A stretch of DNA of 64,000 bases from Paenibacillus endophyticus (lineage in GTDB: Bacteria > Bacillota > Bacilli > Paenibacillales > Paenibacillaceae). The position numbers and the translations under genes are program-made. The DNA lies in NCBI RefSeq assembly GCF_014192395.1, contig NZ_JACHXW010000017.1, forward strand, positions 1 to 64,000, given 5' to 3'. Each line of letters starts with the position of its first letter. Positions within the stretch are counted from its first letter, which is position 1. Positions 1 through 8,497 of this stretch are shown in pieces. A model generated the notes under the pieces. It was not told where the DNA came from and made no database searches. It saw only the letters and a list, made by a program, of their open reading frames with translations.

Positions 1-82
1 GTTTGATTAACAACCGTCCTCGTAAATGTCTCGGTTGGAGGTCGGCTCACGAAGCATTCATGGAAGAGGTGTCGCACTTAGC

Positions 83-112
83 TTGACAATTCGTCAAATA
101 AATGACTTTATA
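83..112 (+). promoter_or_regulatory. Candidate sigma-A promoter in the 277-base leader before the SLH gene
   Basis: A perfect TTGACA at 83-88 is followed 18 bases later by TTTATA at 107-112. Transcription would begin near 120, leaving a leader of about 150 bases before the SLH-protein start. The leader also holds a 6-bp inverted repeat (GCTTCT/AGAAGC, about 131-151). No gene could be assigned in bases 1-277. This call rests on sequence match only. Confidence 0.45.
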
Positions 113-277
113 TGCTTCACTGAATAAAGTAAGCTTCTATTTCTACGAGAAGCGGATACACTCACTCCACTTACAGAGAATGGCGAAGACGTTTCTTTTT
201 TACATTTCCTGCAACTTCCAGCTTGTATGATGCGTCTAATTTATGAATAAATTGGAAAACCATTGGAGGGTGAAGCA

Positions 278-2659
278 GTGAGGAACGATAAACGGAAGAA
301 GCTCGCGGTGTTGCTGTCCGCAGCTATGCTCATGAGCGTATTGCCTGCTTCGGCGTTCGCCGACAGCAATCGTACGCCTGCGGAATGGAGCAAGCTTGCA
401 GAAACAACCCCTGCGTCGGGAGGAATTGCAATGGATGAAGGCAGTACGGTTCCGGTTGATGTGGCTATAACCAAGAGCAAGGCCGAGGCGCTTGCGAGGC
501 AGTATGTAAGCATTCCGAAGGAATATGTGCTTCAAGGGGCTAACCTTTCGATGGAGCTGCTGGCCAGCGGCAAGCGCAATGCTTGGGGATTGGATTTCGT
601 GAAAAAAGTAAACGGCAAGCATTTGGGAAGCGTTTACGTAAGGATCCATGCGGATAGCGGTCAATTGCTTGAGTTCAGCTCATATAGCGACAATGCCTCT
701 TCCAAGCCATCCTATCCGCTTAAGGTTGAGCGGGATGATGCGCAGCAGATTGCACTCCGCTTTATTCAGACGATAGCTGCTGACTATAAAGACAGCATTC
801 AATATAACCCGGAATACGGCTTGCAGCTTCTGCCTCCGCTAACCGGAGAGGTGCTGCATACGCTCCGGTATGACCGAATGGTCAATGGGATTCCCTATGT
901 AGACAACTACATAGAGCTTGAGGTGGACAGCGAGGGACATGTTAGGCGGTACTCGCTGCAGTGGGATCATACCATTGAGTTCCCAAAAATCGATGCGATG
1001 CTGACGGCAAAACAAGCAGATGCAAAGCTTCGCGCTGCTGCTGCTCCGCAGCTCGCCTATATCATTCCTTATAATGTGCAGGGCAAAAAAATGCCGAAGC
1101 TCAGCTATGAGCTATTGCCTATTGCCATTGATGCAGTTACTGGCGAGCTTAAAGGCAATGGAAATATGAATACGTATAGAGCAGGCGTGGTCTCGGTTAC
1201 CCCGCTAACGGAGAAACCTGTGGGCGAAGAGCCAAGGTCAAGAACCATAACCGAAAAGGAAGCAGTGGAAGCTGTGAGAGCGGCGTTCAAGCTGCCTGCC
1301 GAAGCGGAACTGAACGGCTCTAACTACAGTGAGCAAACGGATGAAAGCACGGGCAGAGCGGAAGCCTTCTGGAACTTAAACTGGACGTTCAAGAAGGACG
1401 GCAAAGAGACGGGCTCCACCTCAGCATCTGTGAATGGACATACGGGGGAAATCCGCAACTTCAATACGTATGCTTATAGCGATCAGGGGCAGGCTGATAT
1501 TCCCAAAGTTTCGCTGGAACAAGCTTCTGCGCTCGCAATCGAAACGGTTAAGAAGCAATTGCCTTGGCTGACCGATGAGCTGTACTTCATCAAGCCGGAT
1601 CCCAAGCAGTATGAAGACATGAAGCGAAGTGGAAATGGGCGTTTCTATTTTAGCTTTGTGCACAAAATCCATGGCGCAGTCATCGAGTATGACAGCATCA
1701 ACGTAACGATTGATTCCAGTAGCGGCGAAGTGGTGAACTACGATGCTTATTTAACCGGTTACGAATATCCGGCGAAGGCACCTGCTGTCATTGAAAAGGA
1801 TAAGGCTGTTGCATCGTGGCTCGACTATTATCGGACACAGCTGACGTATCGCCTCGTGCAGCAATTTTCTTGGAACGGCCAGCCGCTCCCGATTGAGAAA
1901 TACAAGCTGATGCTTGCTGCAGGAGAGATTAAAGGCGATGAAGTCAAAGCGATTACCGAAGCCGAGCTCGTGTATCAGCTTGTCCCCCGTCTAATTGACG
2001 AAGCGTTGTTCCTTGATGCGGAGACTGGCGGCTGGCGCAACCGTGAAACCGGCGAGGCTACGCAGCTTGAGAAGCCGAAGGCGAAGGATATTGAGGGTCA
2101 CTGGGCGCAGCGGCAGCTGGAGCTAATGGTTGCCTACAAGGCACTCGATGTTAAAAACGGAGAGGTTCGCCCTAACGAAGCGGTGACCCGCGGCGAATTG
2201 ATCAAAATGCTGGTGCTTGCCAGAAGCAGCGGCCATTCTCCGGTAATGGCTTCCGCCGATCGCATGGCAGCCAAAGCTTCCTTTAATGATGTCGCGACGG
2301 ATTCCAGCTATTTTGTTTATGTAGAATCGGCACTCGAGCAAAATTTAATTGACGTCGGCGATGGCTCATTTAATCCAAGCGGCAAGGTTACACGCGATGA
2401 AATGGCCGAGCTGATCGTCCGTGCGCTTGGCTACAACGCACTTGCAAATTACGATCATATTTTCAAAGCCTCGTTTAAGGATTCCGCTCAAATCGAGAAT
2501 AAAGGACAGGCGGCAATTGTTGTAGGGCTTCAAATCATGAGCCTGTCTGACGGCAAGTTTCTGCCGAAGAAGCAGGTTGCGCGAGGGGAAGCCTCAGTCG
2601 CCTTCTTCCGGTATTTGCAGTCGCGCGCGGAATTGAAGGAAGCGCCGATCAGAATGTAA
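278..2659 (+). CDS. Exported YcdB/PepSY-like protein with three C-terminal SLH domains
   Basis: A secreted surface protein of about 793 aa. A GTG start at 278 is preferred over the longer TTG at 263, because GGAGGG at 265-270 sits 7 bases upstream of it. Residues 1-30 form a signal peptide: a lysine/arginine-rich start, a hydrophobic core, then an AFA cleavage motif. The central 550 residues contain repeated modules with PepSY-like lysine-glutamate-alanine segments and the pattern D(S/A)xSGE(V/L), as in YcdB/YcdC-type proteins. The last 190 residues carry three SLH domains (GHWAQ, then two more divergent copies, each with a TRxE or ARGE-like ending). SLH domains bind pyruvylated secondary wall polymer, so the protein probably sits on the cell wall. 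The function of the YcdB part is unknown; inhibition or folding of a protease is one possibility for PepSY-like domains. A strong terminator follows. Confidence 0.85.
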   Translation: MRNDKRKKLAVLLSAAMLMSVLPASAFADSNRTPAEWSKLAETTPASGGIAMDEGSTVPVDVAITKSKAEALARQYVSIPKEYVLQGANLSMELLASGKRNAWGLDFVKKVNGKHLGSVYVRIHADSGQLLEFSSYSDNASSKPSYPLKVERDDAQQIALRFIQTIAADYKDSIQYNPEYGLQLLPPLTGEVLHTLRYDRMVNGIPYVDNYIELEVDSEGHVRRYSLQWDHTIEFPKIDAMLTAKQADAKLRAAAAPQLAYIIPYNVQGKKMPKLSYELLPIAIDAVTGELKGNGNMNTYRAGVVSVTPLTEKPVGEEPRSRTITEKEAVEAVRAAFKLPAEAELNGSNYSEQTDESTGRAEAFWNLNWTFKKDGKETGSTSASVNGHTGEIRNFNTYAYSDQGQADIPKVSLEQASALAIETVKKQLPWLTDELYFIKPDPKQYEDMKRSGNGRFYFSFVHKIHGAVIEYDSINVTIDSSSGEVVNYDAYLTGYEYPAKAPAVIEKDKAVASWLDYYRTQLTYRLVQQFSWNGQPLPIEKYKLMLAAGEIKGDEVKAITEAELVYQLVPRLIDEALFLDAETGGWRNRETGEATQLEKPKAKDIEGHWAQRQLELMVAYKALDVKNGEVRPNEAVTRGELIKMLVLARSSGHSPVMASADRMAAKASFNDVATDSSYFVYVESALEQNLIDVGDGSFNPSGKVTRDEMAELIVRALGYNALANYDHIFKASFKDSAQIENKGQAAIVVGLQIMSLSDGKFLPKKQVARGEASVAFFRYLQSRAELKEAPIRM

Positions 2660-2684
2660 ATGTAACCATGCAGAATAGCGAAAG

Positions 2685-2724
2685 GCCCGAAGCCCGGCGA
2701 TAGCACTATCGCCGGGCTTCGGGC
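2685..2724 (+). terminator. Terminator after the SLH gene
   Basis: A perfect 18-bp inverted repeat with a 4-base loop (2685-2702 and 2707-2724) lies 25 bases after the stop codon. The T-run after it is short. The same hairpin could also stop transcription arriving from the opposing minus-strand gene at 2945-3088. Confidence 0.8.
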
Positions 2725-2730
2725 TTATTT

Positions 2731-2822
2731 GAAATATAGGAAAGTATATTCTAAGGCGATACATTCTCTATATTTCTCGGAATGAAACGCGCCGCGCCGC
2801 CAAAGGACGGCGACAGCCGTTT
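2731..2822 (-). repeat. Two-hairpin intergenic repeat, copy B
   Basis: Read on the minus strand, the 92-base unit starts AAACGGCTGTCGCCGTCC, closes a first stem with CGTTTC, and then forms a second long stem between GAAATATAGAGAA and CTTTCCTATATTTC. It matches the plus-strand copy at 34154-34244 closely in both hairpins and lies 7 bases from a second tandem copy. It contains no open reading frame of note. See the findings for the comparison of all four copies. Confidence 0.8.
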
Positions 2823-2829
2823 CACCTTG

Positions 2830-2921
2830 TATATAAGAATTTATAGGTTTTCACCTATAAATGTGCTTATATATCTCCGCATAACGACTGCTTTTGCCAC
2901 AGAGGTCGGCGACAGCCGTTA
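2830..2921 (-). repeat. Two-hairpin intergenic repeat, copy C (tandem with copy B)
   Basis: This 92-base unit has the same layout as its neighbour but a diverged sequence. Its minus-strand head is TAACGGCTGTCGCCGACC and the closing stem partner is CGTTA, so the AAACG/CGTTT pair of other copies has changed on both sides. The second stem is TATATAAG/CTTATATA and encloses an inner perfect hairpin, ATTTATAGGT/ACCTATAAAT. Preserved pairing suggests a functional structure or a structured mobile unit. Confidence 0.7.
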
Positions 2922-2944
2922 CCCTTGTGACGGAGGGGAAATGA

Positions 2945-3088
2945 TTAGTCGGTTTTCTTTTTATTGGACGTGAAATTGGATGTGGATTTGGTATCTTCTA
3001 TTGTATCGTTGACGAAGGCCATATCCTGATTCTTGGCTTTCATATTCGTCGTACCGGTATAATTCCCTTTATGCTTCTTGTTTTCCAT
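2945..3088 (-). CDS. Small hydrophilic protein of 47 aa, unknown function
   Basis: An ATG at 3088 (minus strand) is preceded by a near-perfect ribosome binding site, GGGAGGTGATCAC, 5 to 8 bases upstream. The product begins MENKKHKGNYTGTTNMKAKN and ends in a lysine-rich SNKKKTD. It is charged, rich in Asn, Lys and Thr, and has no membrane segment or cysteine. It resembles in size and composition the small spore- or stress-associated proteins of bacilli, but I do not recognise the family. It converges on the SLH gene, with repeats and a terminator between them. The strong binding site is the main reason to treat it as real. Confidence 0.65.
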   Translation of the reverse strand: MENKKHKGNYTGTTNMKAKNQDMAFVNDTIEDTKSTSNFTSNKKKTD

Positions 3089-3262
3089 GTGATCACCTCC
3101 CAGATCTTTCGGTCGTTCGGATAGGCTTGCGTGCGCTGCCGCTTACGTAGTATTGCCGCCGCGGCGCTAATCATTCCAGCGAGTTGCACTTTCAATGTAG
3201 GTGCTGCTGGGGTATAATAGCTGGAGTTGTTTACTTTCGGGAAAATAGGGGTGTCTTATCGC

Positions 3263-4363
3263 ATGGCATTGAAAGCTGGAATCGTAGGTTTGCCGAACGT
3301 TGGGAAATCGACATTATTTAACGCAATTACACAAGCAGGGGCAGAATCTGCCAATTATCCTTTTTGTACCATAGATCCTAATGTTGGCGTTGTTGAAGTA
3401 CCGGACGAGCGTCTCGATAAGCTGGTTGAGCTGGTTGTGCCTAAGAGCATCGTGCCAACAGCGTTTGAATTCGTTGATATCGCTGGTCTAGTGGCTGGAG
3501 CAAGCAAGGGCGAAGGTCTCGGCAACAAGTTTCTAGCCCATATCCGCGAAGTAGACGCGATCGTGCACGTGGTGCGCTGCTTCCAGGATGACAATATTAC
3601 GCATGTATCAGGCAAAGTAGATCCGATCAGCGATATCCAAACGATTAATTTGGAGCTGATTCTGGCGGATATTGATTCCGTGGACAAGAAGATCGAGCGC
3701 TCCCGCAAAAACCTCAAGGGCGGAGACAAGAAGGTCGCTCAAGAAATTGAGGTGCTTGAGCGCGTAAAAGAAGCGTTGTACAACGATATGCCGGCGCGCA
3801 GTGTCGAGCTTAGCGACGATGAGAAGCTGCTTATCCGCGATCTTCACCTGTTGACGATGAAGACGGTATTGTATGCCGCTAATGTGAGCGAAGAAGAGGT
3901 TGCCAATTCGGACGGCAACGAATACGTACAGAAGGTACGCGAATTCGCTGCTGCTGAAGGCGCGGATGTTGTGCCGATCAGCGCGAAGGTTGAAGCTGAG
4001 ATCGCCGAGCTTGAAGGCGAAGACAAGGATATGTTCCTTGAAGAGCTGGGCATGTCGGAATCCGGTCTCAACCGCTTGATCAGCTCTGCATACAAGCTGC
4101 TTGGCTTGTACACCTATTTCACAGCAGGCGTGCAAGAGGTTCGCGCTTGGACGATTCGCAGCGGGACGAAAGCGCCGCAAGCGGCTGGCGTTATTCATAC
4201 GGACTTCGAACGCGGATTCATTCGTGCTGAGGTTGTTTCCTTCACAGATTTAGCAGCTGCAGGCTCCATGGTAGCAGCCCGAGAGAAGGGGCAGGTTCGC
4301 CTTGAGGGCAAAGAATACGTTGTGCGCGACGGCGACGTTATTCATTTCCGTTTTAACGTTTAA
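3263..4363 (+). CDS. ychF: Ribosome-binding ATPase YchF (OBG family)
   Basis: A 366-aa P-loop protein matching the full length of bacterial YchF. The ATG at 3263 gives the canonical MALKAGIVGLPNVGKST start, with Walker A at residues 9-17; the upstream TTG at 3227 would add 12 unrelated residues. The G3-like DIAGLVAGASKGEGLGN follows, then a coiled-coil region, and the C-terminal TGS-like domain ends with GDVIHFRFNV. YchF is an OBG-family member that prefers ATP over GTP and binds ribosomes; it is linked to redox stress and translation. A TATAAT at 3213-3218 marks a likely promoter. It is transcribed alone and followed by a terminator. Confidence 0.97.
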   Translation: MALKAGIVGLPNVGKSTLFNAITQAGAESANYPFCTIDPNVGVVEVPDERLDKLVELVVPKSIVPTAFEFVDIAGLVAGASKGEGLGNKFLAHIREVDAIVHVVRCFQDDNITHVSGKVDPISDIQTINLELILADIDSVDKKIERSRKNLKGGDKKVAQEIEVLERVKEALYNDMPARSVELSDDEKLLIRDLHLLTMKTVLYAANVSEEEVANSDGNEYVQKVREFAAAEGADVVPISAKVEAEIAELEGEDKDMFLEELGMSESGLNRLISSAYKLLGLYTYFTAGVQEVRAWTIRSGTKAPQAAGVIHTDFERGFIRAEVVSFTDLAAAGSMVAAREKGQVRLEGKEYVVRDGDVIHFRFNV

Positions 4364-4381
4364 TTAAATTGGCAATAATAT

Positions 4382-4421
4382 AGCCCTGCAGGTGCTGATC
4401 GGCACTTGTGGGGCTTTATTG
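4382..4421 (+). terminator. Terminator after ychF
   Basis: A hairpin pairs AGCCCTGCAGGTGC (4382-4395) with GCACTTGTGGGGCT (4402-4415), with one mismatch, followed by TTTATT. It separates ychF from prfA. Confidence 0.7.
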
Positions 4422-4486
4422 CAAATTTGGGCACAATGAACGGCTGTAAATCGAAACCAGCAGTCGATACTCCTGCGCTGATATGG

Positions 4487-4492
4487 TATAAT
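4487..4492 (+). promoter_or_regulatory. Candidate prfA promoter -10 box
   Basis: TATAAT preceded by TGG lies 39 bases before the prfA start. The -35 region, TCGATA, is a weak match at 17-base spacing. Confidence 0.45.
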
Positions 4493-4530
4493 GAACATTA
4501 TCCTAATGGAATAAACAGAGGTGAATGATC

Positions 4531-5601
4531 GTGTTTGACCGTTTACAAGCACTCGCAGACCGGTATGAGAAGCTTAGTGAGCTATTGTGTGATCCGGATG
4601 TATCCAGTGATCCCAAACGGCTTAGAGAGCTTTCCAAGGAGCAGTCGGATTTACAAGAGGCGTATGATGCCTTTACGGAATATAAACAAGTTACCGAGCA
4701 GCTCGATGATGCCAAGCTTATGCAGGCAGAGAAGCTCGATGACGAAATGCGTGAAATGGTGAAGATGGAGATCGACGAATTAAGCAAGCGCCAAGCTGCG
4801 CTTGATGAGAAGATCCGAATCGTTTTGCTGCCGAAGGACCCGAATGACGACAAGAACGTAATCGTCGAGATTCGCGGCGCTGCTGGTGGTGACGAAGCTG
4901 CATTGTTTGCTTATGAGCTGTACCGCATGTACACGAAATTTGCAGATACGCAGGGCTGGCGCGTGGAGCTGATGGATTTCAGTGAGAATGACGTTGGCGG
5001 ATTCAAAGAAGTGATCTTCATGATCACAGGCAAAGGCGCATACAGCAAGATGAAGTTCGAGAGCGGCGCGCATCGCGTTCAGCGTATTCCGGTAACGGAA
5101 TCAGGCGGCCGTATTCACACTTCGACTTCAACGGTAGCGGTTATGCCTGAGGTTGAAGACGTAGAGATTGAGATATTCGACAAAGATATCCGTGTCGATA
5201 CGTTCTGCTCCAGCGGAGCAGGCGGACAATCCGTTAATACGACCAAATCTGCGGTACGCGTATTGCATGTTCCTACAGGCATTATGGCGACTTGTCAGGA
5301 TGGCAAATCACAAAACGAGAACAAGGCGAAAGCACTTGCCGTGCTTCGTGCTCGTATCTCTGACGTACGCCGCCAAGAGGAAGAAGCGAAATATGCAGGC
5401 GAGCGCAAGAGCAAGGTCGGAACGGGCGATCGCAGCGAACGCATTCGTACGTACAATTTCCCGCAAAGCCGCGTAACGGACCACCGTATCGGATTGACGC
5501 TGCATAAGCTTGATTCGGTTATGAATGGTGATTTGGCAGAGGTTATCTCTTCCCTTACGATCGCAGAGCAAGCGGATATTATGGAACGTGAAATGGCTTA
5601 A
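4531..5601 (+). CDS. prfA: Peptide chain release factor 1
   Basis: Class I release factor (356 aa) recognising UAA and UAG and triggering peptidyl-tRNA hydrolysis in the ribosome. The GTG at 4531 is chosen because AGAGGTG at 4517-4523 is 7 bases upstream, while the ATG at 4525 would leave a single base; the resulting length equals that of B. subtilis RF1. The GGQ catalytic motif appears at about residue 230, inside CSSGAGGQSVNTTKSAVR. The release-factor-1 anticodon-mimic region precedes it near ESGGRIHTSTSTVAVMPE. prmC, which methylates the GGQ glutamine, lies directly downstream, the usual pairing. Confidence 0.98.
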   Translation: MFDRLQALADRYEKLSELLCDPDVSSDPKRLRELSKEQSDLQEAYDAFTEYKQVTEQLDDAKLMQAEKLDDEMREMVKMEIDELSKRQAALDEKIRIVLLPKDPNDDKNVIVEIRGAAGGDEAALFAYELYRMYTKFADTQGWRVELMDFSENDVGGFKEVIFMITGKGAYSKMKFESGAHRVQRIPVTESGGRIHTSTSTVAVMPEVEDVEIEIFDKDIRVDTFCSSGAGGQSVNTTKSAVRVLHVPTGIMATCQDGKSQNENKAKALAVLRARISDVRRQEEEAKYAGERKSKVGTGDRSERIRTYNFPQSRVTDHRIGLTLHKLDSVMNGDLAEVISSLTIAEQADIMEREMA

Positions 5602-5607
5602 CTTATA

Positions 5608-5660
5608 TGGCGCTGGACCGATGGTTGCTTGTCCAAGCAATCGGAGGTTCGGCGTTTTGT
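5608..5660 (+). terminator. Terminator-like hairpin between prfA and prmC
   Basis: An imperfect stem pairs CGCTGGACCGATGGTTGCTT with AAGCAATCGGAGGTTCGGCG around a 4-base loop, followed by TTTTG. It may reduce read-through from prfA into prmC rather than fully end transcription. Confidence 0.5.
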
Positions 5661-5719
5661 TTGGTTTAGGACAAATAAAATGGCCTGTTGCTCGCTCGAA
5701 TGCGCGGCGATGGGATTGA

Positions 5720-6703
5720 ATGCGAAAGGAAATGATGCGAATGATGGGCATGCCATCGAACGGACCCTGGTTTAAAGGACCATTGACGCTGAGACAAGCG
5801 AGCGTGCAAGCAACCTCCATTCTGCTAGCCGAGGGAGTCGAGGAGCCGCGCAATAATGCTGAGCTGCTGCTCATGAATCTGCTGGGGACCGATCGCGCGG
5901 CGCTGCTGCGCGACGGCGGTGATTTGTTTCCGCAGGAGAGGCTGCCCGAGTGGGAAGCGCTGATCCGCCGGAAAGCGGCAGGCGAGCCTGTTCAGTATAT
6001 CATTGGCGAGCAGTGGTTCTACGGACGGCCGTTTGCAGTCAGCCCGTCCGTGCTTATCCCGCGCCCGGAGACGGAGCTGCTGGTCGAGGCGGTACTGGAT
6101 GCCGCCGAGCTGCTCTGGCCGCCTGACGCAGGCAGCGAGAATGGCTTCATGCCGACGGTCGTAGACGTCGGCACAGGCAGCGGCGCCATCGCCGTAACGC
6201 TGGCTTCGCAGCGTCACGCTTGGCGCGTATGCGCGTCCGACCTATCGCCGGACGCGCTGGCAGTCGCCCGCACGAACGCGGTCCGCCATGAAGCGGCGGA
6301 CCGGCTGACGCTCGTGCAGGGCGACCTGCTCATGCCCTTCATACCCGGGCATGAGCAGAGCGAACCCCGCAGCGCCGAGCTGCGCATCGACGTGCTCGTC
6401 TCCAATCCGCCGTACATACCTGCGGCGGATATGGAAGGGCTGCAGCGCGAGGTGCGCGACTATGAGCCGCACCTTGCGCTGGAAGGCGGCGCAGACGGGC
6501 TGACGCCCTACCGCCGCATGATCGAGCAGCTCCCGCGGCTTGCGCAAATGCCGCGGATCGTCGCGTTTGAGCTCGGCATGGGCCAGCCTCGCATCGTGGC
6601 CGAGATGCTGCGCGCGCTCGGCCATTGGGACGAGATCCGCATCATCAGCGACTACGGCGGCATTGAGCGCCATGTCATAGCGACGCAGTCGCAGCCGCGC
6701 TAG
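5720..6703 (+). CDS. prmC: Release factor glutamine N5-methyltransferase
   Basis: SAM-dependent methyltransferase (327 aa from the longest start) that methylates the GGQ glutamine of release factors. The SAM-binding motif is VVDVGTGSGAIAVTLA near residue 150, and the catalytic NPPY motif (VSNPPYIPAADM) is near residue 228. The N-terminal helical domain has the usual NNAELLLMNLLG pattern. The exact start is uncertain: AAAGGA at 5725-5730 could serve ATG 5735 or ATG 5741 rather than 5720. The second half of the gene is markedly GC-rich compared with its neighbours, but the protein is intact. A bidirectional terminator follows. Confidence 0.95.
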   Translation: MRKEMMRMMGMPSNGPWFKGPLTLRQASVQATSILLAEGVEEPRNNAELLLMNLLGTDRAALLRDGGDLFPQERLPEWEALIRRKAAGEPVQYIIGEQWFYGRPFAVSPSVLIPRPETELLVEAVLDAAELLWPPDAGSENGFMPTVVDVGTGSGAIAVTLASQRHAWRVCASDLSPDALAVARTNAVRHEAADRLTLVQGDLLMPFIPGHEQSEPRSAELRIDVLVSNPPYIPAADMEGLQREVRDYEPHLALEGGADGLTPYRRMIEQLPRLAQMPRIVAFELGMGQPRIVAEMLRALGHWDEIRIISDYGGIERHVIATQSQPR

Positions 6704-6710
6704 CCGCAGA

Positions 6711-6760
6711 AAAAAAGGATGTCCCGAGCGCCGTTAGGCGATCTGGGCATCCTTTTTTTT
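6711..6760. terminator. Bidirectional terminator between prmC and the decarboxylase-like gene
   Basis: AAAAAAAGGATGTCCC pairs with GGGCATCCTTTTTTTT across a short loop. Having A-rich and T-rich flanks on both sides, it can act for prmC on the plus strand and for the minus-strand operon. Confidence 0.9.
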
Positions 6761-6796
6761 CGGTTTGCCAGCGGGCAGGGGATGCTGCCGCAAGCT

Positions 6797-7234
6797 TTAT
6801 TCCGGCATCATATTCGTGCTGATTGCGATCCGGTTCCAGGCGTTAATCGTCGTGATGGCCATAATGATTTCTCCAACCTGCTTGCTGTCGAAGTGGCGGG
6901 CGACTTCCTCATAAACAGCGTCAGGCACATGCTCTTTCGTGATCACGGTTACGGACTCCGTTAAAGCAAGGACTGCTCGTTCTGCCTCGGTAAAAAAACG
7001 CGTATCGCGCCAAGCACTGAGTGCATAGATCCGCTGCTCGGTTTCTCCATGCTCCCTAGCTTCTTTGGTATGCATATTGATGCAATAAGCGCACCCGTTT
7101 ATTTGCGAAGCACGGATTTTGATGAGCTCCTTTAACGTTTTGCTCATGCTGGTCGTGCCCAAAAATTTCTCAAGCCCGAACATGGCTTGGTATGCGGCGG
7201 GCAGTTCTTTGGCGATAACGGTTCTTTCAGTCAT
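6797..7234 (-). CDS. Carboxymuconolactone decarboxylase / AhpD-like protein
   Basis: A 145-aa AhpD-fold protein. The redox motif CAYCINMH (C-x2-C-x3-H) is near residue 55, with the alpha-helical ERAVLALTE segment further on. The ATG at 7234 is chosen because GAGGAG at 7245-7250 is 10 bases upstream; the ATG at 7243 would leave one base. Family members act as peroxidase-reducing disulfide proteins or of unknown detoxification role; the true substrate here is unknown. It follows an ECF41 sigma factor gene. Genes of this family are a standard neighbour and target of ECF41 sigma factors, and a matching promoter lies directly upstream. Confidence 0.88.
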   Translation of the reverse strand: MTERTVIAKELPAAYQAMFGLEKFLGTTSMSKTLKELIKIRASQINGCAYCINMHTKEAREHGETEQRIYALSAWRDTRFFTEAERAVLALTESVTVITKEHVPDAVYEEVARHFDSKQVGEIIMAITTINAWNRIAISTNMMPE

Positions 7235-7302
7235 AGTATTCATTCTCCTCTATCATCCGAATTGTTGGCCCATCGGCCGCTTTGCATGTCTTCGTCATCT
7301 AA

Positions 7303-7329
7303 GACAAAGCCTTGCACAAGTTTGTGACA
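7303..7329 (-). promoter_or_regulatory. Candidate ECF41-dependent promoter
   Basis: On the minus strand a perfect TGTCACA (7329-7323) is followed after 16 bases by TGTC (7306-7303). The described ECF41 target consensus is TGTCACA with CGTC at about this spacing, so there is one mismatch. It lies between the sigma factor gene and the decarboxylase-like gene, where the target promoter is expected. Confidence 0.6.
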
Positions 7330-7357
7330 GGAGGAGAAAAAATAATCAAAAATAATT

Positions 7358-8230
7358 CTAATCGATCTGTATATGCTTCAGCTTATCGGGATTGAGCATT
7401 ACGAAAATCCGCTCGATCTGGTTGCCTTCCGCATTGATCTGGAAGCTGATTACGCTTCTGGGCTTGCCGTCCAGCGTAATGATAATGCCTGCCTGGCCAT
7501 TCACAACAGCGAATAGATGGCCGTCTCCTAAGAAGGTTTTAGGAATGACGCCTTGCAGAAAAGCGATTACGCGGGCTCTGCTGATGATCGCATTAATTGC
7601 AGCACGTACCTTGCCTCCGCCATCGGAGACAAGCATGGCTTCCTCGGTCAGCATGGCAATCAGCTTGTTGAAATCGCCGGAAACCGCAGCTTCTATGAAG
7701 GTTTCGACGAGCGGCTGGGCTTGATCCATGTTATCGGGGAGAAGCTGGCGTTCTTTGTGAAGCCTTTCTTTGGCGCGGCTAAATATTTTTCGGCAGTTCG
7801 CCTCCGACTTCTGCAAGCATGCGGCGATCTCATCGTAATCAAAGGCTAACGATTCCCGCAGGATGAATACAGCCCGCTCTACTGCGGACAGCTTCTCCAG
7901 CATGACAAGCAGCGCATAGGAAATGGATTCATGCTGAGCGAACAGCTCGGCGGGGTCCAGCATGGCATGGCTCATATCCGGTTCGGGAAGCCATTCTCCG
8001 ACGTATACCTCACGTCGCTTGCGCGCGGATTGGCTGAGATTGATGGAGCGGTTCGTAACCATCTTTACGAGATAAGCTTTTTCATTGTGTATAGTTGCAT
8101 CGGTTAGTTGACTGTAATCCGCAAAAACATCCTGTACGAGATCTTCCGCCTCGCTGAACGAGCCGAGCATGCGGTAGGCGATGGAATGGAGCAGCGGTCG
8201 GTAATCGGTATAAGCTTTATTGAAATCCAT
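7358..8230 (-). CDS. ECF41-family RNA polymerase sigma factor with SnoaL-like C-terminal domain (SigJ-like)
   Basis: A 290-aa extracytoplasmic-function sigma factor. The ATG at 8230 is preceded by GAAAGGA at 8239-8245; the longer start at 8290 has no such site. Sigma region 2 spans residues 1-75 (AYRMLGSFSEAEDLVQDVF). The ECF41 linker motif WLPEP is at 80-84. Region 4 spans about 110-165 (YDEIAACLQKSEANCRKIFSRA). A SnoaL-like extension follows with DGGGKVRA near 208 and NPDKL at 280-284. In ECF41 proteins this extension replaces an anti-sigma factor and tunes activity. No separate anti-sigma gene is present, in agreement. The signal it senses is unknown. Confidence 0.92.
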   Translation of the reverse strand: MDFNKAYTDYRPLLHSIAYRMLGSFSEAEDLVQDVFADYSQLTDATIHNEKAYLVKMVTNRSINLSQSARKRREVYVGEWLPEPDMSHAMLDPAELFAQHESISYALLVMLEKLSAVERAVFILRESLAFDYDEIAACLQKSEANCRKIFSRAKERLHKERQLLPDNMDQAQPLVETFIEAAVSGDFNKLIAMLTEEAMLVSDGGGKVRAAINAIISRARVIAFLQGVIPKTFLGDGHLFAVVNGQAGIIITLDGKPRSVISFQINAEGNQIERIFVMLNPDKLKHIQID

Positions 8231-8497
8231 TTTGGTATCCTTTCTTATTCCCATATCGGTTTCAATTACTCCACTTCTATAGTACCGCATGATTGATTTT
8301 TTTCAATACGCATGCATGCGGGAGAAGATGGCGAGCCGGGGCTGAATGCAGCGTGCAAGCGGCGATGAACTCTAGCTTTTGAAGAAAATGCTAGTTGCTA
8401 GGTTTATATATTCCAAACGGGGACATACTGACGGATAGATACGTTCCGGAACGCAAGCAGACGCACTGACGGGTGCGACGAGAGGAGCTTGTGTTGT

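Noticed and set aside
2731..2921. Insertion sequence remnant
   Set aside because: No transposase fragment or target duplication is visible; the tandem units are better described as a short structured repeat.
2782..2973. Open frame of 63 codons on the plus strand
   Set aside because: It runs through both tandem repeats and antisense to the small gene at 2945-3088, with no binding site; its content comes from the repeat sequence.
7119..7849. Plus-strand frames over the decarboxylase and sigma factor genes
   Set aside because: They lie antisense to two well-supported proteins and have no binding sites.
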